From Saccharomyces mikatae IFO 1815 (taxonomy: Eukaryota; Ascomycota; Saccharomycetes; Saccharomycetales; Saccharomycetaceae), in NCBI RefSeq assembly GCF_947241705.1, contig NC_079268.1:868001-932000 (forward strand): 64,000 nucleotides of DNA, read 5' to 3'. The stretch's first letter is position 1. Every line of letters starts with the position of its first letter. Of this stretch, positions 31,212-40,157 are shown piece after piece. Below the pieces are notes generated by a model. That model was given only the letters and a program-made list of their open reading frames with translations, was not told the DNA's origin and did not search any database. The translations under genes and the position numbers were made by a program.

Positions 31212-32036
31212 ATGAGTGGTGTTCAAAGGCAAGATTTGGTCTTATTCAGTGATCAATCCGTTCTTCCTGCCCAATTTTTTCAAGATAGTAGCTCTCACAA
31301 CCTAATCTTCATTACTCATCAGTCGTCCACCCAACCGCTATGGCTGATAAACGCACTAATAGAAACCCATATCTTAGGATTTCCAAATTCTCTTAATGAA
31401 TCTTCTCCATCGTCACTGTTGTCACCGGCTCACACTCATGCAGTTGTTGCATCGTTTATCCACGAACAAAAGCATTTTATAAATTCATTTAGCAAGTTGA
31501 AGATCCCAACCAATAACTATAATGTCTTCGACTTCCTGTCCGATTTCATCGTTAGTGATATCCTAAATAAGCCAAGAGAAAAAATACTAAGTGAATTACT
31601 AGCAAACTTTTTGGTTGCTCTACAGAATAACCCAACGAACACTATCGTTATTATAGAACAACCAGAATTACTATTATCTCTAATAAATGGCTTGACTTAC
31701 TCAGAATTGAATAATAGGTTCATTACACCTCTTCTGAAGCAATGTCAAGTACTGATCATTGTTTCCAACTCAGACATTTTCAATATGGACGAATACGATG
31801 TTACTGTTCATACCTCCAATATACAGAATTTTTACAAATCTTCTTTTATCAGATCAATGATCAATTTAAACTTAAACCCCTTGAAGACTGGATTTGCAAA
31901 AGACGTAACTGGCTCACTGCACGTTTGCAGAGGTGGTGCACCGATCGCGACTCTTTCAAACACAAACTTACACGTGGTTGAGAACGAATACTTGTATCTA
32001 AATGAAAAGGAATCAACAAAGCTATTCTACCGATAG
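31212..32036 (+). CDS. ELP6: Elp6, Elongator complex subunit
   Basis: RecA-like subunit of the Elp4-Elp5-Elp6 hexameric ring, which helps Elongator modify wobble uridines of tRNA (mcm5/ncm5). 274 residues from the ATG at 31212 (MSGVQRQDLVLFSDQS), which matches the S. cerevisiae protein of about 273. As in other Elp6 proteins the RecA fold is present (VIIEQPELLLSL, VLIIVSNSD) but a classical Walker A is missing. The C-terminus (GFAKDVTGSLHVCRGG, YLYLNEKES) is highly conserved. An upstream in-frame ATG at 31101 would add 37 basic residues, which I reject. It converges on TGL3. Confidence 0.96.
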   Translation: MSGVQRQDLVLFSDQSVLPAQFFQDSSSHNLIFITHQSSTQPLWLINALIETHILGFPNSLNESSPSSLLSPAHTHAVVASFIHEQKHFINSFSKLKIPTNNYNVFDFLSDFIVSDILNKPREKILSELLANFLVALQNNPTNTIVIIEQPELLLSLINGLTYSELNNRFITPLLKQCQVLIIVSNSDIFNMDEYDVTVHTSNIQNFYKSSFIRSMINLNLNPLKTGFAKDVTGSLHVCRGGAPIATLSNTNLHVVENEYLYLNEKESTKLFYR

Positions 32037-32176
32037 ATAGTATAAAGGGCTATAGGCGAGTTATATCACTCATTCGTATTCTTTTTATGTACTGAATATA
32101 ATTTAACTACACTATCAATGTAAGTATATGCAATTAAGCTCTATCAAAAAACAAAAACAGAAAGGGGGTAAACCTA

Positions 32177-34105
32177 TTATCTACTCCTTCTTGCCCTTAT
32201 TATATCATCTAATTTAAATTCAACTGCACATCTTGTCTTAATTAAAGCTAGTGCAGGCCAGGTACTTCGTTCGCCAGATTTTATCCAATAAGGAATATTA
32301 TTCAATTGACCTTCAATAATTCTTGTTAATGACAGACTTTTCATTTTAGGTACCACAGCAATCTCCGTAGCCGATCTGGGGGTCTTCTCATCTATAATTA
32401 GTCTCTTTACTAACGAACACAACAAGCCTAAATTGTCCAAGACCTCCATTCTATGTCGAAATTCCATAGTGGCAATATTTTTCAGTTTTCTCTCCAAATG
32501 ATACTTAAATTTGAACGCCAACGGTTCCATTTCAGTAAAATTCAACTGCGGTATGCCTAATTCTGGGATTATAAATTCTGATGAATCGTTGATTGCTGAA
32601 CTTGGGGGTACAGGGCTTATTAAGTGCGTTGCTCCGAGTTCTTCAACAGTCGCTGTCTTAGTGGGTGATTGCGAAGAGGACCTGTGTGTTATATCTACTG
32701 TATTGGCGTTTATAGGGGGCAAATTCGGATAATGCTTATAATAGTAGTATTTCGACGTTTTGATTTCATGCTTCAAATCATTCACCACCAATGGAGCCAA
32801 ATATGGTCTTGCCAAAGAAACAATAAAATTATTAACATTAAACAATTCCGTTAATCTGGTATAGGGGCTCTCTGTTATACTCGGATTTGTGGCATTTTCT
32901 GGGGTCAAGAATTTAACGTGCTTATCCTTATTAATGTTGAGAAACGGTTCAATTTTATTCTCCAAATTTTTACACATCAGCGATGTATCTTCTGAGATCA
33001 CACCAGAACCGAGCGAACATTCAATGGCAGACCTGATTAATACATTTGGCGTTGTTACATAGTTCAATAAATTAGGACATGATTTATCCGTTGGATGAAT
33101 AACAATATTGAAAATTTTTCCAGTAATTTGATAAACCTCTTCAAAAGTCTTCTCCTTAACAATATACTTCATAACAAACCGAATGAAAAGATAAACATCT
33201 TGAGAGTAACCGTGATGTATTAAATTCTGAATTAATGTCCCTAGATTCAAATGTTGCTCCAAATTACCATAACCGCAGCTCTTTAATAAATCCACATCAT
33301 TCTTGATGATATTCAAGAGGTTGTCATCCGTCAGTAGCTGCTTTAATTGCTCATTGGACAAACAACCGAATAGACTGGCAACACACGCTCCCATAGAGCT
33401 ACCGCTTATGATATTAGGCATCAGGTCCTGTAGCAATAGACCCTTAATTACCCCCAGGTGAAACAAACCAAATAATGAACCACCTTGCAAGATCAACGCT
33501 GTGGTACCCAGCGACAACTTACACCTTTGAAAAAAGGAAGTTGGAGTTAAAGTCTGATTGTTTAGTATATCCAAGCCCTCCAATATCCGAGTCAAGTATT
33601 GTTCAATAAGCAATTTCGTACCCATCAAGGATTTCGTAAACAGCTTTTTATCCCCAATACCTGCAAAATTTCTCAGCATACAAGGCCCTGTAGTCGAAAA
33701 CTTTTCCTTGACTACATCATATTTCTCCTCTCTCAACATATTTTCCAGTATCGTGTACTGTTCAATAACAGAATTGAAGTCGTATCGTTTCGAAAAGAAA
33801 TTTCGCCGCCATAAATTTGCACCTGTGATTTCATCTACTACAGAGGCTTGCTGACACCACATTTGATACGTATCACACTCATCTAATTTCTTAATAGCAT
33901 TATAATAAATAACTCTGGAGTGTGGCCTCACATAATTAACCAACTTCTGAATCCAAAAGAAATAAATATCAGTGAAAACATGTAGAATTTCCCACACAAA
34001 CGGAGGTATGTGGTCCAATGTAGCGTATACAATGTGCAGTATCCAATTCTTTAACAGAGTCGGTATGATAGCAGAAATTTTGGATTCCTGTGTAATTTTC
34101 TGCAT
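32177..34105 (-). CDS. TGL3: Tgl3, triacylglycerol lipase of lipid droplets
   Basis: Main triacylglycerol lipase of yeast lipid droplets, also with lysophospholipid acyltransferase activity. 642 residues, the same as S. cerevisiae. The patatin-like domain has the oxyanion loop GGSLFGLFHLG and the nucleophile elbow GSSMG (Ser about 237). A hydrophobic N-terminal segment (WILHIVYATLDHIPPFVWEIL, about 21-41, then a second stretch to 55) may bind the droplet or membrane. The C-terminal part (500 onward) carries a Ser/Pro-rich linker and the conserved end EFKLDDIIRARRSR, important for stability in Tgl3. The ATG is at 34103-34105. It shares a divergent promoter with PRE5. Confidence 0.97.
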   Translation of the reverse strand: MQKITQESKISAIIPTLLKNWILHIVYATLDHIPPFVWEILHVFTDIYFFWIQKLVNYVRPHSRVIYYNAIKKLDECDTYQMWCQQASVVDEITGANLWRRNFFSKRYDFNSVIEQYTILENMLREEKYDVVKEKFSTTGPCMLRNFAGIGDKKLFTKSLMGTKLLIEQYLTRILEGLDILNNQTLTPTSFFQRCKLSLGTTALILQGGSLFGLFHLGVIKGLLLQDLMPNIISGSSMGACVASLFGCLSNEQLKQLLTDDNLLNIIKNDVDLLKSCGYGNLEQHLNLGTLIQNLIHHGYSQDVYLFIRFVMKYIVKEKTFEEVYQITGKIFNIVIHPTDKSCPNLLNYVTTPNVLIRSAIECSLGSGVISEDTSLMCKNLENKIEPFLNINKDKHVKFLTPENATNPSITESPYTRLTELFNVNNFIVSLARPYLAPLVVNDLKHEIKTSKYYYYKHYPNLPPINANTVDITHRSSSQSPTKTATVEELGATHLISPVPPSSAINDSSEFIIPELGIPQLNFTEMEPLAFKFKYHLERKLKNIATMEFRHRMEVLDNLGLLCSLVKRLIIDEKTPRSATEIAVVPKMKSLSLTRIIEGQLNNIPYWIKSGERSTWPALALIKTRCAVEFKLDDIIRARRSR

Positions 34106-34291
34106 GGCTTATGGCAACTCGAAAAGATTGTGTGTGTATAGAAGACTTGGCCACTATTGTGTCATCATACTTTTCTATGTAGTCAGTACCAGTTTCTATT
34201 AGCTACTATACAGAAAGAAACATAAAGAAAAAAAAAGGGTCAGGGTTGAACTCACTCACCTATCTAGATATATTATAAGACCAAGTAAAAA

Positions 34292-34353
34292 ACCCTTAAT
34301 TATTCAATACCCTACCAAAATGAAAGAAAAACCCTATCAAGACAAAACCCTAA
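34292..34353 (+). promoter_or_regulatory. Cluster of telomere-like ACCCTA motifs (possible Tbf1 sites)
   Basis: ACCCTT at 34292, ACCCTA at 34309, 34331 and 34347, spaced 17, 22 and 16 bases. The last is within AACCCTAA (34346-34353), which fits the Tbf1 consensus (ACCCTAA). Inverted copies AGGGTC and AGGGTT lie 50 bases to the left. Tbf1 use is inferred. Confidence 0.4.
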
Positions 34354-34359
34354 TTGTAG

Positions 34360-34368
34360 AGTGGCAAA
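34360..34368 (+). promoter_or_regulatory. PACE-like element (Rpn4 site) of PRE5
   Basis: AGTGGCAAA differs from the proteasome-associated control element GGTGGCAAA only in its first base and lies 141 bases upstream of the PRE5 ATG, in the usual range. Rpn4 would couple PRE5 to the other proteasome genes. Confidence 0.7.
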
Positions 34369-34508
34369 AATAACACTCAAAAGACATCGTTAAAGGATGG
34401 AAAAAGAACTAAGACGCCACTATAGTTATGTAGCAATATAGTCAACTGATAGATTCAAGGGAAGTGAACAACAGCGTATTAAACAAAACCTTCATATATC
34501 ATTAAAGA

Positions 34509-35213
34509 ATGTTCAGAAACAATTACGACGGGGACACAGTCACTTTTTCTCCTACTGGCCGTCTTTTCCAAGTAGAATACGCCTTAGAGGCTATCAAACA
34601 AGGGAGCGTTACTGTGGGGCTACGTTCGAACACTCATGCAGTTTTGGTAGCGTTGAAAAGAAATGCAGATGAATTGTCATCATACCAGAAAAAGATCATT
34701 AAATGTGACGATCACATGGGACTCTCGTTAGCAGGGCTAGCTCCGGACGCCAGGGTTTTAAGTAATTATTTGAGACAACAATGTAATTATTCTAGCTTGG
34801 TTTTTAACAGGAAGCTTGCTGTTGAGAAAGCAGGATACCTGCTTTGTGATAAAGCGCAAAAAAATACACAATCTTATGGGGGTAGACCTTACGGTGTTGG
34901 TTTGTTGATTATAGGATATGACAAGAGCGGTGCTCATCTTCTAGAATTCCAACCTTCTGGGAATGTAATGGAACTATACGGTACGGCTATTGGTGCAAGA
35001 AGCCAAGGGGCAAAAACCTATTTAGAGAGAACTTTAGATACGTTCATAAAAATTGACGGGAACCCAGATGAACTGATCAAAGCTGGCATAGAGGCCATCA
35101 GTCAGTCATTAAGGGACGAATCTTTGACAGTAGACAACCTTTCGATCGCCATCGTGGGCGAGAATATGCCTTTTACGATTTATGATGGAGAGGCCGTTGC
35201 TAAATACATCTAG
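34509..35213 (+). CDS. PRE5: Pre5, 20S proteasome alpha-6 subunit
   Basis: Alpha-type subunit of the 20S core particle, in the outer rings that gate substrate entry; not itself proteolytic. 234 residues, the family length in yeast. The alpha signature FSPTGRLFQVEYALEAIKQGS is at about 14-34, preceded by the gating N-tail MFRNNYDGDTVT. The Ntn fold continues with SLAGLAPDARVL and YGGRPYGVGLLIIGYD, and there is no N-terminal catalytic threonine, as expected for an alpha subunit. The ATG at 34509 is the first. Divergent from TGL3. Confidence 0.98.
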   Translation: MFRNNYDGDTVTFSPTGRLFQVEYALEAIKQGSVTVGLRSNTHAVLVALKRNADELSSYQKKIIKCDDHMGLSLAGLAPDARVLSNYLRQQCNYSSLVFNRKLAVEKAGYLLCDKAQKNTQSYGGRPYGVGLLIIGYDKSGAHLLEFQPSGNVMELYGTAIGARSQGAKTYLERTLDTFIKIDGNPDELIKAGIEAISQSLRDESLTVDNLSIAIVGENMPFTIYDGEAVAKYI

Positions 35214-35618
35214 GTTTAAATGTAGAGAATTGTTTCCACCCGAGCTAAAATCGAACCAAGACTAATAAAACTTTTGCCACAGTCGAATTTTGTACGTTAG
35301 AAAGATAATAGTAGAATAACTAATTACGTAGTCCCTGTTCTTATTCAAAATTAAATGACGTGCACTTCATTACATTGGCTTTAACTTAATGATAACACCG
35401 CTTAATTCCGTTCACCGCCGGAAAATAAACGGAGTTCCGTCCTTGCTGGAATTTCATTCATAGTTTAGTAACACAATACATATGTCTTTATGTATAAAAG
35501 GAACTACCAATTCTTCGTTGGCATTTGAACTTTGTAAAGGATTTTCGTATGTAATATTGACCAGGTCAGTATACATCTATTGATTATTTTCAAGAAGCGA
35601 AATAGAAACTACAAAAAA
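35214..35618. promoter_or_regulatory. PRE5 3' region and YMR315W promoter
   Basis: About 400 bases between two rightward genes. A TATA box TATAAAAG lies at 35493-35500, 126 bases before the YMR315W ATG. A CCGCCGG stretch at 35414-35420 is GC-rich against an AT-rich background. No gene is visible. Confidence 0.55.
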
Positions 35619-36668
35619 ATGTCCCCATTGAACGTCGGTATAGTTGGTACAGGTATTTTTGCCAAAGAGAGACATCTGCCATCTTACCAGGAATTCCCTG
35701 ACAAATTTAAGGTCGTTGCTGCCTTCAACAGGCATAAGGAAAAAGCTTTGAATTTTGCAAAGATTGCTAACGTCCCGGAAGATAAAGTTTACGACAACTT
35801 AGACGAAATTTTGAATGATCCTCATGTGGACTACATCGATGCTTTGCTACCTGCTCAGTTTAATGCAGGTATTGTTGAAAAAGCCGTTAAGGTTGGCAAG
35901 CCTGTTCTTTTGGAAAAACCAATTGCAGCTAATTTAGAACAAGCAAGGGAGATTGTCAAATTGGCAGAGTCCACCCCTTTACCCGTTGGTGTGGCTGAAA
36001 ATTGGTTATATCTACCATGTATTGAAATCGCGAAGGAGCAGATCAAAAAAATTAGCCCTGTTGTAGCATTCACTCACAATTCAACCGGCCCATTTGTCAC
36101 CGCAAATAAATATTTGACCACGACTTGGAGACAAAAACCAGAGCACATTGGTGGATTTTTATCAGATGGTGGTGTACATCAATTAGCCCTTGTTATTTCC
36201 TTACTTGGTGAATTTAAATCTGTTTCCGCATTGACGAGACAAGTGCGCGAACGTTCTGGTGCTGATGATATCGTCTTTGCTACTGTTCAGTTAAAGGACG
36301 CAGATATAATCGGAAGTTTTACTTATGGCTCTGCTTTTGGTGCTACTGAAAAGTCTGTTTTTTTGAAAGTTTACGGTAAAAATGGTACTGTTACCATAGA
36401 TTTATCAGATAAGAAGAACCCAGTTGTAAAAGTTAAGCTAGGTGGCTCAGCTGAAGATAACGGTGAGGAGCAAATCTTTAAAATTGACAATGATGAAAGC
36501 TTCGGTGTCAACGCTGAATTTTTGAATTTTAATGAGGCTGTCAGCAAGAAGGACAAGTCCCTTTACTTAGGTACACCAAGAACTGCCTTCCACCATCTGG
36601 CTTGTGTGGATGCATTTTTGAAATCCTCTGCCAAAAATGGTGACCATGTTAAAATTCAACAGCCATAA
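35619..36668 (+). CDS. YMR315W: YMR315W-type NADP(H) oxidoreductase (Gfo/Idh/MocA family)
   Basis: Cytosolic NADP-dependent oxidoreductase; in S. cerevisiae YMR315W is Stb5-regulated and contributes NADPH when the pentose-phosphate pathway fails. 349 residues from the ATG at 35619 (MSPLNVGIVG). The Rossmann opening NVGIVGTGIFAKERH is followed by the Gfo/Idh signature LLEKPIAANLEQA (EKP lysine about residue 104) and the C-terminal dimer and substrate domain with GGFLSDGGVHQL. The natural substrate is not known to me. The frame is open 13 codons upstream (from 35580), rejected because the family starts at the Rossmann strand. Same place as YMR315W. Confidence 0.95.
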   Translation: MSPLNVGIVGTGIFAKERHLPSYQEFPDKFKVVAAFNRHKEKALNFAKIANVPEDKVYDNLDEILNDPHVDYIDALLPAQFNAGIVEKAVKVGKPVLLEKPIAANLEQAREIVKLAESTPLPVGVAENWLYLPCIEIAKEQIKKISPVVAFTHNSTGPFVTANKYLTTTWRQKPEHIGGFLSDGGVHQLALVISLLGEFKSVSALTRQVRERSGADDIVFATVQLKDADIIGSFTYGSAFGATEKSVFLKVYGKNGTVTIDLSDKKNPVVKVKLGGSAEDNGEEQIFKIDNDESFGVNAEFLNFNEAVSKKDKSLYLGTPRTAFHHLACVDAFLKSSAKNGDHVKIQQP

Positions 36669-37633
36669 TGGCTACTTCCCGAATCAAACGTTCTTGTCAA
36701 GTTTTGTAGGTGGATTCTTCATATATTAGTACATATATACACGTTTTATATATTGACACTAGAAATAACGACATTGATAAAAATGAATCATAAAACTCGC
36801 TGTGCTTTTCTGAAGTCAAAATACCCAGAAATTAGTACCTATGCACTGTTACAGAAATTTCTACTATGTATGACAGGTTCTTCTGAACCAAACTGATAAT
36901 AGCAGAACTATTGCAAAGGACATCGTTCTGTGAAAAAGCAACAACTAATAATTGACACAGAGATTATTGGCGACGACTACACCCGATAGGATCATCTAAA
37001 GTTACGTATTAATTAAGGAGATATTCGTTTAGCGCATGTGCTATTATGTGACACATATTAGACAGCGCAACTTCATACTCGCTTCAAGCATCACTTGAAT
37101 CTTTTCATAACCCAAACAGAACCAATTAAAGCTGTCAGCACGCCTTTTCCTTTTCCTTTTCCTTTATTTCTTCATAGTTTCAACTCCTGCGAGGTCCCCT
37201 TAAAGCCTACTTGTTTAGTGTGTTTAAGTTAGAAGCCGCATTAACTTGAACTTCCTTCAGATGTGCGCATTCGAACAAGAAAGTACACAACTAGCGAGCC
37301 TGGGAACGAGTGGGATACATCAATTATCTATCACCCTCGGTTAGACCTTTCATTCATTTGATTGTGACTAATGCTAGGAACGTATCGGTTGCGTCCTTTT
37401 TGAGAAATGGAGGGGGGAAAGTAGATGTATTCTATTTTTTTGGCGCAGCGGAATTGCCTATGTGCCCTGAAAAGAAATGTTGTCTTGACCAAGCCACAGG
37501 TATGAACCAATATAAAACTAGACCTCTTGTGAAGATTATAGTGTTTCCCACTGCTGTAAGTTGATATGTCTTACCAAGGAAAAGGCAAAAGAAAATCCTA
37601 ATCCGCGATTACAAGTTTTCAAAAATTCTTGAT
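36669..37633. other. Intergenic YMR315W-DIA1
   Basis: 965 bases. It contains a CCTTTT repeat (CTTTTC units at about 37144-37165) and AT-rich sequence. The 84-codon frame at 37310-37564 has no family features and ends before DIA1, so I treat it as chance. It should hold the DIA1 promoter; no clear operator seen. Confidence 0.45.
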
Positions 37634-38698
37634 ATGGGTTCAATAAGTAGATATCTTCTGAAGAAAGCGGCTGATGGGCTTAAAGATCAGCAAAGATTGA
37701 AGATTGAAATGTCCAACAGCAAAAAACTTCCGGAATGCTTTCATTTCAATAGGGAAAGAAGAATGCCCGTAGTTCAAATAAGCAGTGAGGATGGGTTTTT
37801 CATTTTTCCATCCCAGCAGTCTTTTGAATATTTTGAAAAGAGTAAGAAAGATTCGTATGAACTTCGTCCAGACGCAATTGGTATCCCATTATTTCAAATG
37901 ATTAGTTGCATCACACCGTTTTGCAAAACAGGTCGCCACGACAAGAAGGTCAGCTATGTGCCGTACTATAAAATTTTCAAATTTGTCCTAAGAACTGCCG
38001 ATGAGCCTCCGCCTTATGCTGTAACGAAAGCCGTTGCCTCAAACAACGGACTTGTGTTGTACAAAGAACCAATTTATGACATATATGAAAACTGCGGCCG
38101 AACCGACATAAAATATGAATTCGAAGGAGCTATGTCTACAGAACCCAATTCACTAACGATGGCCCATCGAGATGGGTACAGGGACTTGGACACTAAGGTC
38201 AATGGTCTAAATCTTAGATGGCATGTCACTTATTCGCCAGTAATCACCAACGATCATTATAAGCTAACTCTGCTGGAAAATTATGAAGTAAATCGCTTAG
38301 ATGAAGATGTAGTCAAAATCTCTAAAAATAGGATGACCTTCGATCGGCAACGCCAAAAAGATGAGAGATTCGTTGCTGCTCATTATACTAGAGAATTTGT
38401 CACATCTCTTTTTAGACGGGTTTCTCAAGAGGGCCATTTAATCCTTGGCGAACATTGCACTGACCAAGGATCATTCGGATTGAATAATATTCCATTATTA
38501 ACAGAAGAACTTGCGTGTCAAGGCCTACTTATTCATTATATAGAATACATGAAGAGGAAACGTAAAGATAGACTCGCAAGAGAAAGAAGGCCACAAAACG
38601 GAATGAACCTTGCGAACCAGATGAACATGATCATTTTCCAGACGAACATGAACACGAACATGAACATGAACATGAACATGAACATGAACATGATGTAA
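37634..38698 (+). CDS. DIA1: Dia1, protein involved in invasive and pseudohyphal growth
   Basis: Cytoplasmic protein of unknown biochemistry; loss in S. cerevisiae causes agar invasion (digs into agar). 354 residues, about 18 longer than I recall for S. cerevisiae (336). The start MGSISRYLLKKAADGLKDQQ is conserved and MGSI could be a myristoylation signal (Gly2), which I only infer. The middle is globular with no domain I can name (for example LRWHVTYSPVITNDHYKLTLLENYEVNRLDED). The basic stretch MKRKRKDRLARERR is near 318-331. The extra length is a C-terminal Asn-Met run made by a hexanucleotide repeat, listed separately. Confidence 0.93.
   Translation: MGSISRYLLKKAADGLKDQQRLKIEMSNSKKLPECFHFNRERRMPVVQISSEDGFFIFPSQQSFEYFEKSKKDSYELRPDAIGIPLFQMISCITPFCKTGRHDKKVSYVPYYKIFKFVLRTADEPPPYAVTKAVASNNGLVLYKEPIYDIYENCGRTDIKYEFEGAMSTEPNSLTMAHRDGYRDLDTKVNGLNLRWHVTYSPVITNDHYKLTLLENYEVNRLDEDVVKISKNRMTFDRQRQKDERFVAAHYTREFVTSLFRRVSQEGHLILGEHCTDQGSFGLNNIPLLTEELACQGLLIHYIEYMKRKRKDRLARERRPQNGMNLANQMNMIIFQTNMNTNMNMNMNMNMNMM
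38645..38692 (+). repeat. (AACATG)8 hexanucleotide repeat at the 3' end of DIA1
   Basis: Eight units of AACATG (the second reads AACACG) encode alternating Asn-Met, with one Asn-Thr, directly before the stop codon. The repeat has a length divisible by six, so slippage keeps the frame. Confidence 0.95.
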
Positions 38699-40157
38699 CA
38701 AAGTGTTAAAATATAATCAACCGGTATAGATATGTAACTCTAATTTTTTTAACTTATATCAACCTCGTTCCATTTCTGCGCCAAAAAAGTAAGACTGTAC
38801 TAGAATATGAAAGACAGGCAAATTTCAAACCTTGTCATATCTTGTTCCCAGATCTGTTCGTCCTTATTTGATCGATCTTTTTCGTATACAGACAAAAATA
38901 TGCGAAGGCACGGGGAAGCTAAAAATGACAAGTATGAACTGCGTCACATTAAACGCGTAGCGCAAAAAAGTGATAGCTGACTTCATGAGATCACTAAATT
39001 AAAAAACTTTTCGAAACCATGCCCTTAGTTTGGGAAGTTGATTTTGTCTCAATTCTGTTAACTTTGCTTTTTCCTTTTGGAGCAAAAAAAAACATGGCCT
39101 GCTGCTACCGTGAACCTTCGTACACATTATTTTCGCGATTATTTGAAATCTTTTTACCTGTGGGGAGCAAGTGTAGTCGCTAAGACACTTTTGCTGAATA
39201 AGTAATCTTTTTCGAGAAAGTTTCCTTCTATACGATGGGGGAATCATTAACCGTTCTAATTGGTATATTGGACGACAAGAGTGTAATAATGCAGAACTTT
39301 CTTTTTTCGTATATACTGCTTGCCTTCTTGTTTAGAAGAACATGCGTAGTATGGTGTTATGAAGCTAAGTGAGAAAGGTTCATGATTACAATGGAGTAAA
39401 CTTTTATTAGTTTCTTTGCCTCCATCAAAATGTTCCTAAATTGAATGAACACACCCTTGAGCGTTTGAAGTTATCTCTTCTTTATACGCAATTGACATTG
39501 TCTACATATTCAAGAAAGCAAAAGTGAAAAGTAGGGAAGGTTCTCCTACCTTTCATTTTACATACTACACAGAACTGGTTACCGAAGAATATGCAGATAG
39601 AATGATAAGGTGAAGAGATATATAAACTGTCACGATCAGCGTTACACATACCTTCCGAAACCATGCGTTTGTCTTAATATTCGTACGCATTATATTCAAG
39701 ACGTATATAAACCCCTTGATTGAAAGAGATGTAAGGTATATATTTACGGCCTGCTGCACACATTTCGCTAGAGTCTAACGGGAGTATAGCTGAGCCGCTT
39801 TCATTTTTTTTTTTTGACATTGTTCTAATAGTGTATCTTTCGTTAAAGCGGATTAATTAGGTATCCGCAGATCTAATCTAAATTAAGCTTTTTCAAAAGC
39901 TCGTTTGTAATCATTGCCTTTGAATATCCTGGAGGTGTCAGTTCACGACGACTTAAAACTCACGTAAAGATAAGCATCTTGTGAAAACCGCTCAGCAGTT
40001 GTCATTAAGGTTTTTGAAGCATGTTTTTTAGTCTTCGTTGTTGCCTATGATCGTTTTGTAAGTAAGCCAAGAGAGTGAAGTTAGATATTTGACGTATATA
40101 AAGTCGCACTCATAAGTGTTATTGATGTAGTTTTATTCCATTTATGCATATTTTATA
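38699..40157. other. Long intergenic region DIA1 - YMR317W
   Basis: 1.46 kb with no convincing gene. In S. cerevisiae only dubious ORFs are annotated here. Two small minus-strand frames (38999-39247 and 39565-39759) share the peptide AWFRKV, the sign of a weak local repeat around CGAAACCATGC (near 39014 and 39656). The promoter of YMR317W lies at the right end, with a TATA box at 40095-40103. Confidence 0.5.
40095..40103 (+). promoter_or_regulatory. TATA box of YMR317W
   Basis: TATATAAAG, 63 bases before the first in-frame ATG (40158) and 105 bases before the second (40200). The longer spacing to the second ATG is more usual for yeast, which favours the start at 40200 on this ground. Confidence 0.6.

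Larger units (their letters stand above)
34106..34508. promoter_or_regulatory. Divergent promoter region TGL3 / PRE5
   Basis: About 400 bases. It contains a proteasome-type PACE variant (34360-34368) near PRE5 and a cluster of ACCCT(A/T) hexamers (34292-34352), each listed separately. Two AGGGT copies in inverse orientation occur at 34236-34247. Confidence 0.65.

Noticed and set aside
37310-37564. 84-codon frame upstream of DIA1
   Set aside because: Located in the likely DIA1 promoter, no family features, no plausible TATA arrangement of its own.
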